Source: Colius striatus
Lineage: Eukaryota; Chordata; Aves; Coliiformes; Coliidae
Reading direction: 5' to 3'
DNA length: 64,000 nucleotides
Assembly (NCBI RefSeq): GCF_028858725.1
Contig: NC_084789.1
Span: 37,145,548-37,209,547, forward strand
The position numbers and the translations under genes are program-made. The notes under the pieces are model-generated. The model saw only the letters and a list, made by a program, of their open reading frames with translations, ran no database searches and was not told where the DNA came from. Positions 1 through 8,310 of this stretch are shown in pieces; within the stretch, counting starts at the first letter, position 1, and the number at the start of each line of letters is the position of its first letter.

Positions 1-444
1 TGCTTTTCTTCGTCCCTCCTTATGTAGACTTTTTGAGCTTCTCTAAGTAATTCCTCTAACCCTCTATTTTGCCAGTCTTCTAATTTTTCCAATTTTCTTC
101 TTATATCCCCCCAAGATTTTGCTACAAATTGTGTTCTAAGGAGTGCAGTCCCAGCCACTGTATTTGGATCTATTCCAGAATACATTTGTAAACTTTTTCT
201 TAACCTTTCTAACCATTCCGTTGGTGATTCGTTTTCCCCTTGTTCCTCATTAAATGCTTTATTAATGTTTTGTCCTCGGGGGACCGCTTCTCTTATCCCT
301 TGGATAATTAATGTTCTCAGGTCTCTCATGTTCTGCCTCCCTTGGGGTTGTTGACGATCCCAGTGAGGGTCCATATTTGGCCATTTATGATCCCCAGGAG
401 GTCCAGTCTAATTTTGTCTTTCCCAAATTGTCATTCCAGCTTGT
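1..444 (-). pseudogene. gag: ERV-A gag, capsid part (broken, runs off the window)
   Basis: Reading on the minus strand this continues the Gag of element A into the capsid region. Recognisable capsid-like words are present (for example QNMRDLRTLIIQGIREAV and TEWLERLRKSLQMYSG), and the same block occurs in element B near 41580-41820. It is separated from the matrix ORF by a TAG at its left end, and a further stop follows about 20 codons later. Capsid would form the retroviral core shell. The pol part of this element, if it exists, lies left of the window. Family assignment is by my own pattern recognition; the stops make this a pseudogene. Confidence 0.75.
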
Positions 445-1290
445 CTAATCATACCCCTTTTCCTCAGCAGTAAATAAGATCCCTAAAATAGATTGTATTT
501 CTTCCCAGGTATAAGTATTGGGGCCTAAGAATTGGTCTAATTTTTCAGCTACCCCAAGGGGATCATCTAATAGGGTCCCCATTTCTTTCTTAAAATTTCT
601 TACATCTGTGATATTTAAAGGGACTGCCACAAACCCAATGCCTCCCTGATTACCTCCGAGGGGTACCTCTCGTAAGGGATATAGAGAAGCTCCCTCAGAT
701 GTGGCAGTCCTACTTCGCGTACATGCAGCGGGAGGTAGATTTAATTCCGGTGCTGTTGGTGGTGGAGACAGGGGCAACGGTGGCACTGGTGGGGGTACTA
801 CGGCCACCGGGGCGGGAGCCGCCACCGGAGGTGGATTGTTAGAATATGGAGGCGGTAAGTTATCCAGTGGCTCCCATTTATCATCTTTTTCCTTTACTTT
901 TCCATTTTTATTCCCTTCTTCTTCCTCAAACTTTTCATTTGCTTTCAATGTAAGTATTGAGGCCAGAAAAGGACGTGAAGTCCTAACCCATAATCCTGCA
1001 TAATCACTTTCCTCCTGACAAGCAGGTTCCTTTGAATTAACGTATATATTTAAGGCCTGGCAAATCCAGTCCTCAAAAGATCCAAAAACAGGCCAAAAGA
1101 TATGTGGCTTTAAAGGTTTCTTTGGCCATTCAGTCATACAATATTGGACTAATTTTAATTTACTTTTTCCTTTTCTGGGGCCCCTTTCATTCCAATCCCT
1201 AATCATTATTCCTAATGGACTTTCTGCTGGTATGTCTGGTAATTTGTTCCCTTTCTTTAGGTCCTGGGTCTTTGACTTTTTCTGACCCAT
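445..1290 (-). CDS. gag: ERV-A gag, matrix and proline-rich part
   Basis: An open frame of 281 codons beginning Met-Gly-Gln, the usual gammaretroviral Gag start with an N-terminal glycine suitable for myristoylation. Residues about 1-125 form a matrix-like domain with a conserved tryptophan-rich patch (HIFWPVFGSFEDW). Residues about 140-185 are proline-rich and contain a PPPY late-domain motif, which in gammaretroviruses recruits NEDD4-type ligases for budding. The ORF ends at a TAG just before the capsid region, so the full-length Gag is interrupted. It is preceded, on its own strand, by a leader of about 470 nt, a tRNA-Pro-like primer site and an LTR. A shadow ORF on the opposite strand at 701-1003 has no support. 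Confidence 0.82.
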   Translation of the reverse strand: MGQKKSKTQDLKKGNKLPDIPAESPLGIMIRDWNERGPRKGKSKLKLVQYCMTEWPKKPLKPHIFWPVFGSFEDWICQALNIYVNSKEPACQEESDYAGLWVRTSRPFLASILTLKANEKFEEEEGNKNGKVKEKDDKWEPLDNLPPPYSNNPPPVAAPAPVAVVPPPVPPLPLSPPPTAPELNLPPAACTRSRTATSEGASLYPLREVPLGGNQGGIGFVAVPLNITDVRNFKKEMGTLLDDPLGVAEKLDQFLGPNTYTWEEIQSILGILFTAEEKGYD

Positions 1291-1760
1291 CTAGGAATTT
1301 TACTGTGGCAATTCCTACGGCCCTTGGTTACCAGTAAGAGTGCCTTGCAGGGGTTTTAGGAGCTATCACCCACCCATGAATACTATAGGAATCGCTTTGG
1401 TCCTTCACCGGCCAAGTCCCTCTCGGGAGATTCGAACCGCGGTTAGAAGACCTCCACACTCGCTTCGGAACCAGGTTCCGTCTCAATCACACTCTTACAC
1501 ACACAGGCAACCGAAACCCACCCAACCGAACGGGATACGCCTTAAATACTTACGACTCCGTCGTCTTCGTTCAGATCTTCACACGCAGAATTATGGGCAA
1601 AATAAACTGCTGCAGCCGGCAAGGGAGCTTATAAAAATCAAATTCTTTGCTTGCCCCTATTCAGGTTCAGGCTGGTGTTAGTCCTGACCCGACCTGATCA
1701 AGAGCAACCAAATGGTGGGGTGCCCCTCCTAAATCAAGTCAGAATTCAGGAACCCAGACC
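1291..1760 (-). other. ERV-A 5' leader
   Basis: Untranslated leader between the primer site and the Gag start on the minus strand. It would carry the packaging signal and splice donor in a working provirus. I see no conserved ORF in it; the + strand ORF at 1340-1681 has no recognisable content. Confidence 0.6.
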
Positions 1761-1778
1761 ATCCTGGACGAACCCCCA
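1761..1778 (-). promoter_or_regulatory. Primer binding site, tRNA-Pro-like (ERV-A)
   Basis: The minus strand reads TGGGGGTTCGTCCAGGAT, two bases away from the tRNA-Pro primer site of mammalian gammaretroviruses. It sits 2 nt after the LTR end ...TTATCACA, the canonical position for starting minus-strand DNA synthesis. Confidence 0.85.
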
Positions 1779-1780
1779 AT

Positions 1781-2313
1781 TGTGATAAATAAAGTATCCC
1801 CGAGCAGGATTCCGGTTAAGTTTAGGAATTTATTGGATGAATAAGAGCAAGCAAACAGCGCTGGGTGCACTGAGAGCCTCTGCTCTATCAGGAAGCACAC
1901 CCGTCACATCCCGAGTTCGCATTAAGTAGGGTAGGCCTTATACGTATTCATGACTTTTACTCGAAGGGGCTGAAAAATGTTAATCATTTCTGGGAGGGGT
2001 CCTCTGCTTCTCGAGCATGCTTTGTTCCATCTCGAGGAACTTTTTCACCCTCTTTAGGTGGTCGTTGAAGGAAGTCAGTAGTCTTCCTCACGATGCCCCC
2101 CAGGCGACCTCCGTGTGTATATCTCTGCAAAACTGGTTCAAGCTAATCTCCCCAAAACATCTGCCAAGCTGCTGTTACAAGAAGCGGAAACATCCTCCGT
2201 AGCAAAACTTGGTTCAAGCTAGTCTTCCAAGACACCTTACACAAGAACAAATAAAGTTACCAAAAATTATCATCCATATTCTTTGATACACATTGACAGG
2301 AATCAAGGGAACA
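1781..2313 (-). mobile_element. ERV-A 5' LTR
   Basis: LTR of about 533 bp on the minus strand, starting TGTTCCC at 2313 and ending ...TTATCACA at 1781. A polyadenylation signal AATAAA lies on the minus strand at 1834-1829, and the primer site follows 2 nt after the end. The right boundary abuts satellite directly. The partner LTR lies outside the window, so no target duplication can be checked. Confidence 0.8.
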
Positions 2314-3990
2314 TATTTCACACTACTGTAGGTGGGGTCAGCCTTCCAGCTTTTTTGCAGCTCCCATACGCAGTGGTATAATTTAAGTGATAGCATATAT
2401 TTTTTCAGAGTTGAGCAGTCAAACTGAGTGCGATTGGAGATAGCTCCCACACGAAAGAAGCTGTAAATGTGACACAGTGCTGGCTGATAGACTACATGCA
2501 GACCTACTTACTACTGTAGGTGGGGTCTGCCCTCCTGCTTTCTTGTAGCTCCCATATGCATTGGTATTACTTAACCGATAGTCTGTATTTTTTCAATGAA
2601 AGTTGAGTAGTCCAAGTGAGTGGGATTGGAGATAGTGCCCAGAGGAAAGCAGCTGCTTATGTGACACAGTGCTGACTGAGAGACTACACGGGGACCTACT
2701 TACTACTATACGTGGGGTCTTCCCTCCTGCTTTCTTGTAGCTCCCATACGCAGTGGTATAACTTCTACACTCAGTCTGGATTTTTTCAATGGGAGTTGAG
2801 CAGTCCAAGTGAGTGGTATTGGACATAGCTCCCACAGGAAAGCAGCTGCAAATGTGACACAATAATGGCTGATAGACTACATGGGGACCTACTTAGTACT
2901 GTAGGTTGGGTCTTCCTTCCTGCTTTCTTTTAGCTCCCATAGGCAGTGGTATAACTTAACCGACAGCATATATTTTTTCAGTGGGACCTGAGCAGTACAA
3001 GTGAGTGGGATTGGATATAGTTCCCACAGGAAAGCAGCTGCAAACGTGACACAGTGCTGGTTGACAGTATATATGGGGGCTTACTACTGTAGGTGGTTTC
3101 TCCTTTCCTGGTTTCTTGTAGCTCCCATACGCAGTGGTATAACTTCTAGCGACAGAATATATTTTTAAAGGGAGATGACGAAGCCAAGAGCGTGAAACAG
3201 TGCTGTCTGAGAGACTACATAGGGAGCTACTTAAAACGGTAGGTGAGGGCTCCCTTCCTGCTTTCTTGTAGCTCCCATAGGCAGTGCTATAACTTCTACC
3301 GCCAGCATGTATTTTTTCAGTGAGAGCTGGGCAGTCCAAGTGATTTGGATTGGAGATAGCTCCCACAGAAAGCCGGTGCAAATGTGACACAGTGCTGGCT
3401 GATAGACTACATGGAGACCTACCTACTACTGTAGGTGGGGTCTGCCTTCCTGCTTTCTTGTAGCTCCCATACGTGGTGGTTTAACTTAACCTAGAGCATA
3501 TATTTTTTCAATGGGAGTTGAGCAGCCCAAGTGACTGGGATTGGAGATAGTGCCCACAGGAAAACAGCTGCAAATGTGACACAGTACTGGCTGATAGACT
3601 ACATGGGGACCTACTTACTACTGTATTTGGGGTCTGCCTTCCATTTTTCTTGTACCTCCCATACGCAGTGGTATAACTTCTAACGACCGACTGTATTTTT
3701 AAAGGGAGTAGACAAGGCCAAGAGTGAGGGATTCGAGATAGTTCCCAGAGGAAAGCAGCTTCAAAGGTGACACAGTGCTGGCTGATAGACTACATGGGGA
3801 CCTACTTAGTACTGTAGGTGGGATCTCCCTTCCTGCTTTCTTTTAGCTCCCATCGGCAGTAGTATAACTTCTACTGCCAGCATGTATTTTTTAAATGGGC
3901 GGTCAGCAGTCCAAGTGAGTGGGATTGGAGATAGCTCCCACAGGAAAGCAGCTTCAAATGTGACACAGTACTGGCTGATAGACTACATGG
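2314..3990 (-). repeat. 193-bp satellite, inverted block
   Basis: About nine diverged monomers of the window-wide satellite in the minus orientation: the block reads as the reverse complement of the GTAGGTCCCCATGTAGTC motif found in + orientation elsewhere. Short ORFs on the minus strand (60-144 codons) are read-through of the repeat and are not genes. Confidence 0.93.
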
Positions 3991-4495
3991 TGTTCTAATG
4001 GAAGAGGTCATGTTCGTTGATCAAATCATGAAAGAATAGTTGTGCAAGGAACCATTTAAAGTCATTGTAAAAGTCTTGTAAATCTTTAACCATAAAGTCT
4101 TTAAAATGTGCACAGGTGCAGTTGACTAAGGTGCTTATACAATACAATAGGTTGTGCATGAGCTGATAAGAGCCAAGAGAAGAGTTCATGAGCGGGCCAC
4201 TAGAGGAAGACTACTGACTCCACCCCAGCGACCACCTTGAGGCACAAGAAGACCCCCTAGTAACAAGACGGGCACATGGGCAGAGTACACCCGGGAGCGA
4301 TGCAGCCGACCGATAAGGACTGTATAAAAGGACTGTGATACGGGGGAGGGGGGGGGGGGGGGGGGCCGCGCGTCGTTGGTGGAGCAGAGTCTCCCGGCCG
4401 CCAGTGCTGTTTTGCTTATTTGCTGCTTGCTTAATAAATTTGATCTGTGAGTCATTTAAATTGACTAGTGAACTTTATCACAGCAACTTATAACA
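3991..4495 (+). mobile_element. ERV-B1 5' LTR
   Basis: About 505 bp from TGTTCTAATGG to ...CTTATAACA. Contains TATAAAA at 4323-4329, a G-run directly downstream, and AATAAA at 4433-4438. It aligns along its length with 40091-40599 (+) and 32141-32632 (-). Confidence 0.88.
4323..4365 (+). promoter_or_regulatory. TATA box followed by a G-run at the expected start site
   Basis: TATAAAA at 4323-4329 is followed 12 nt later by five Gs, an A and eighteen Gs (4342-4365). Transcription would be expected 25-30 nt downstream of the TATA box, that is inside the run. B2 has 19 Gs and B3 about 15 at the same place. Confidence 0.7.
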
Positions 4496-4498
4496 ATT

Positions 4499-4516
4499 TG
4501 GTGCCGTGACTCCGAT
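4499..4516 (+). promoter_or_regulatory. Primer binding site, tRNA-His-like (ERV-B1)
   Basis: TGGTGCCGTGACTCCGAT, one base from the tRNA-His primer site used by HERV-H type elements, 3 nt after the LTR end. B2 has TTGGAT and B3 TCCGAT at the end of the same motif. Confidence 0.85.
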
Positions 4517-4914
4517 ACAGGTAAATTTGGTATTGGATTCCCAGACTAGGGGGGCGTCCCATCTGTGCATGGCCCTGGTGTGGGAAATTACCTTGCAAAA
4601 CTCTGTATTCCGAACCCCTTCTAAATTTGGCAAATAAGCAAATAAACCTGCAGTACCCCATAATTTTTGTCCACGAAGATCCGAACGAAGACTCTGGATT
4701 GAGTAAGTATTTGCGTGGTTCCGTTCGGTTGGGGTGGGTATCCTAGAGTGCGAGTGACTGAGAGGTCTCAAGGAGACCAAGTGAGTGCGGACCCTCCAGT
4801 AGTGCAGTTCCCATTGCCCGCGAGGGCGTGGGTCACGACCGAGGAGAACGATTGTGAAAACGAGTCAAGGGCACTCTAGAAGTTGGGACAGAGGAAGAGC
4901 AAGCCCTCTGATCC

Positions 4915-5700
4915 CATGGGTGGCATAAGGATAGGCTGTCAGGTATTCCCCCAGAAAGTCCTCTGGGGATGATGATAAAATTTTGGAATGATTCCCTCTG
5001 TAGAAGACAAAAGACTAAGCAAAAGATGGTACATTACTGTATGGAAATTTGGGGTGGGAGGAAGAGTCATTAGGAAATCCCCATATTATTTGGCCCATAT
5101 TTGGGTCTTTTGAGGATTGGTTATGAGCAGACATAAAATTTGTGGGTAAATGATAAGAAGACCGTTACGCAAGAGGAAATTGAATATGCGAGTCTCTGGA
5201 TACCCCAACCTTCTGAGTGGAATCCTTGTTCGCTCTTAAGAAAAGAAAGCTAAGAGTCCACCCGAAGAGGAGATTTGGTAGAGGATCCTCTGGGTGTGTC
5301 TGAGAGATTAGATCAGTTCTTAGGGTCGAATCTCTATACCTGGGATGAACTATATTATTCACAGTGGAGGAAAGGGAAATGATTCGAAGAGCAGGAATGA
5401 GAATCTGGGATCAACAGCACCAGGCAGGACCAGACGCACATGTGAAATGGCCCTTGCAAAGGTCCAATTGTAATAATCAGATGGCGGAGCACAGAGCCCA
5501 TATGGCAGACCTCCGAGCCATCATTGTGCAAGGAATCAGAGAGTCTGTTCCCCAAGGACAGAATATTAACAAAGCATTAAAAATTAGAAGATTAGCAAGA
5601 AAAAGGGCTAGAAAGGGAAACAAAAGCCTGGGAGACAGGTGCATTCATCAGGAAAAAAAAAAAAAGGAATCAAAGGACAATGGAATGTTTTAAAGGAAGA
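4915..5700 (+). pseudogene. gag: ERV-B1 gag remnant
   Basis: A Met-Gly-Gly start lies near 4915, followed by matrix-like words in shifted frames that match ERV-A Gag (VHYCM near 5030, IFGSFEDW near 5100), then a capsid block at 5460-5585 (NNQMAEHRAHMADLRAIIV). It is followed by an acidic-basic stretch and an A-run of about 12 at 5651-5662. Several frameshifts and stops break the frame; the PPPY region seen in ERV-A is not recognisable. B2 keeps about 240 bp more of the capsid coding region. Confidence 0.75.
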
Positions 5701-5719
5701 ATAGGGGGAGTCAGGGGCT

Positions 5720-6080
5720 CTACTTGCTGAGGACCACAAGAGTAATAGAGCCCTTGATAAAATTGAAGTTAGGTCCTCAGCGTCAGGAAGCAGAATTTTT
5801 AGTGGACTCTGGGGCATATACAATCAAGTGATTGCCCCAGGGGTGTCAGATATCTTCAGAGAAAGTAGTAGGGGCAAAAGGGGAACCATTTAAAGTACCT
5901 CTTGTGAAGGAGGTACTGATAGAATCTGAAGCAGCAAAAATATGCTGTAGGATCATTTTTGTTAGTTCCGGAGGCTGATCATAATTTATTAGGGAGAGAC
6001 TTAATTATACTTAGGAAAAACCTTGGGCTGCCAGTAACGGTAAAGCAGTACCCCTTGTCACAAGGAGGTAGACAAGGATT
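5720..6080 (+). pseudogene. pro: ERV-B1 protease remnant
   Basis: The active-site motif VDSGA of a retroviral aspartic protease is encoded at 5802-5816. Downstream a conserved LLGRDxI-like flap and C-terminal region is recognisable but frameshifted. Lies between gag and RT as in gammaretroviral pol. Not functional. Confidence 0.65.
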
Positions 6081-6089
6081 AACTAGAGA

Positions 6090-6800
6090 TAGAAAGACTA
6101 ATATCTAAGGGATTACTTGAGCCCTGTATGTCCCCTTACAATACTCCCATATTACCAGTAAAGAAATCTGATGGGACTTAGAGATTATTACATGACCTCC
6201 GGGATATAAACAAGAAAACTATTACTAGGTTCCCTGTGGTAGCTAACTTGCACACCTTATTGAGTCAGTTGAGTAGACCTTAAGGATGCCTTTTAGGCAT
6301 GTTCCCTGAAAGAGGATTGCAGGGATTATTCTGCTTTTGAATGTGAAGATCCTGACACCCATAAAAAAAAACAACAGTTGAGATGGACTCTATTACCACA
6401 GGGATTTACAGAGTCCCCCAATCTTTTTGGACAAGCACTAGTAGAGATCTTGAGAAATTATGAGTTAGGCAAAGAAGCTATTTTAGTTCAATATGTGGAC
6501 GATTTATTATTAGCAGGGAGAGATGAAGAAGTTGTTAGACCGGAAAGTATTAAATTGCTTAATTTCCCGAGTTTACAAGGGTTGAGTAGTGTCTAAATCT
6601 AAATTACTGTTTCCTGAAGAAAAGGTAAAATATTTGGGACACTGGTTTATAAAGGGAAGTAAGAAACTTGATCCAGATCAAGTAAATGGGATACTGTCCC
6701 AACAAGCTCCAAAGAGTAAGAGACAAGTTAGACAGCTTTTAGGTCTGTTGGATATTGCAGACAATGGATTGAAAATTTTATTAAGAAGGTAAAATTTTTG
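6090..6800 (+). pseudogene. pol: ERV-B1 reverse transcriptase remnant
   Basis: Palm-domain motifs are visible: LPVKKSDGT near 6150, LPQGFTESPNLFGQAL at 6390-6440 and the catalytic YVDD at 6492-6503, the form used by gammaretroviruses. About 40 codons around the first catalytic aspartate are missing compared with B2 (B2 has EYQWYSVIDLKDAFWAC at about 42520-42570). A frameshift separates the palm from a thumb-like region at 6589-6780. Confidence 0.85.
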
Positions 6801-7080
6801 TACCAGAAATTAGCTCGAGATGGATTAGTTAAATGGCCCAAAGAAGATGAAAGAGACTTTGAGAATTTAAAAGTGGATTGGATTAATGCTCCTCTGCCTA
6901 GCCTGCCTGATGTTAGAAAACCTTTTATTTGTTACCTTTGGAGGGGAGTTATAGGTGTTTTCTCCCCACAACATTCGGGGCAGGTATTACAACAAAAGGC
7001 AGAAAAACGGATAACTGATGCTAGGCTCTTAAAATATGAAGGTATATTAATCCACTCTCCGAAATTAGAAATAGAAACCA
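6798..7080 (+). pseudogene. pol: ERV-B1 RT connection remnant with internal deletion
   Basis: Encodes a connection-like segment (DFENLKVDWINAPLPSLPD, KPFICYLW), then VFSPQHSG and a short tether-like stretch (DARLLKYEGILIHSP). The RNase H catalytic motifs are absent, so RNase H has been deleted. Confidence 0.6.
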
Positions 7081-7470
7081 CCAGTATTAGGAGCCAATAC
7101 CCCATGGTATCCCCAAAGTTCCGGAAGAGTGGACAGAATGAATGGAGAAATTAAGAAACAGCTAATGAAATTAATGTTGGAAACAGAAATGTCCTGGATT
7201 AAATGTTTACCCTTAGCTTTGTTACAGACACGGGGACTTCTCTGTTTGAAATGTTGTAAAAAGGGAATGGTGGTACAGAGACCACCCTTAGATATTGCTA
7301 TCCACACGGTAAATCCTGGGGACAAAGTCTTGATAAAAACCTGGAAAGAATCATCTTTAACCCCTTGATGGGAGATTCCTTTTCTTGTCTTATTTAAGGA
7401 CCAATTTCCCAGGATCAGTGGGAAGCTGCAGAGGTCCCAGGAGAACTGAAACTTCAGCTGCATAAAAAGT
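7081..7470 (+). pseudogene. pol: ERV-B1 integrase C-terminal remnant
   Basis: Only the end of the catalytic core and the C-terminal domain remain. The core helix reads SGRVDRMNGEIKKQL, where integrases normally have the third catalytic glutamate at the position now occupied by aspartate. It continues to LPLALLQTRG and a GDKVLIKTW-like C-terminal domain that ends near 7470. The zinc-binding domain and the first two catalytic aspartates are gone. Confidence 0.7.
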
Positions 7471-8310
7471 GACATGTTAACTGAGGAGTGGAGTGTAGTG
7501 ATTTCCTTTTTGTAAATTATTAGAGTTTAATGTTTACATTGTGATCATCAGAAAGGTGTAAGATAATCGGTGGGGCTGTAATATCTATTTTAAAGTAACA
7601 GAATGTGGAATAGAAATACCATAGAAGTATAGAACAATCTGAGTCCAGTGGGGACTGTAATTTAAGTTTATAAAAGGGTGCTTTATACGTAGAAGGCCCG
7701 GAGAACCAAGACCTGGATGTTAAAGCCAGTGTTTCAGGCATCTTGTGGGTGCTGGAGGAAAAGGGAAGAGGAAAGAAGCCTATAAGGAGAAAGAGAATAC
7801 CCCTGAAAATTACGACTGCTGCCGAGAAGATCATAAACCTCACTGCTCTAAGCAACAGAGTAGGTGAAGGAGGCAGATGCATACTGGGAGTGGGGTACAG
7901 AGTCTCTCAAAGCCTCAAACTGGGAATCCTAAGATCCCAAGCCTACCTCTAAGAAGGACAAAAGCGTTGCACCTAAAAGAATGTGGGGTGAAAAACTAAA
8001 AAGGAAAGTACCATTTTATTTGATAAAGGCCCCACCCATTATCCGGGGATGGTATGTTGTTATCTGGCTGATAGAGTGGTTAACTATCCTGCTGCTGGCT
8101 ATGTTATAGCATGAACCCCCCATTTTATGAGGCAATCAAACTCAACCAATCAGACCTGTGAACAGCTCAAAGTGGGTTTGTTCGAAAACCAGTGTAACGC
8201 TATGCCTCTTTAAAGGTATTTAATGCCAGCAGTGAATATTGTATTCAGGTAACCGTTGTTCCATGCATTTTATAATCACCCTGAAGAGTTTGTCTATAAT
8301 CATTGGAATA
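7471..8310 (+). other. ERV-B1 3' tail of unknown function
   Basis: 840 bp after integrase that are conserved in B2 and B3 and in part in fragment B4. In the sense direction I find no env protein; the longest sense frame (7743-7952) is basic and not recognised. The tail contains a short element-specific AT-rich end (…CATTTTATAATCACCC…) before the satellite junction. It could be the start of a degraded env region or sequence captured from elsewhere. Confidence 0.5.
7520..7882 (-). other. Antisense ORF in the ERV-B1 tail
   Basis: A 120-codon open frame on the strand opposite to ERV-B1. The N-terminal half has a run of hydrophobic residues (IFSAAVVIFRGILFLLIGFF) like a signal peptide or membrane anchor; the rest is serine-, tyrosine- and leucine-rich and matches nothing I recognise. 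The corresponding frame is open in B3 (28777-29112) and B2 (43179-43514), 111 codons each, and over the part retained in B4. A pyrimidine-rich stretch ending CTTATAG, like a splice acceptor, lies inside it. May be chance conservation among recent copies. Confidence 0.35.

Larger units (their letters stand above)
3991..8310 (+). mobile_element. ERV-B1, gamma-like provirus lacking a 3' LTR
   Basis: Order: LTR (3991-4495), primer site (4499-4516), leader, broken gag (about 4915-5700), broken protease and RT (about 5720-6800), connection-like remnant, C-terminal integrase (7081-7470), and a non-coding tail. RNase H and most of env are missing. No second LTR is present: the element stops at ...CATTGGAATA and satellite starts at CCAGCACTGTG. 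B2 and B3 stop at the same base. The 5' flank is inverted satellite and the 3' flank + satellite. Confidence 0.88.

Noticed and set aside
701..1003. Glycine- and serine-rich + strand ORF
   Set aside because: It is the antisense of the proline-rich part of Gag; composition alone explains it.
1340..1681. 113-codon ORF on the + strand in the ERV-A leader
   Set aside because: No recognisable motif, and it lies opposite to the provirus in its untranslated leader.
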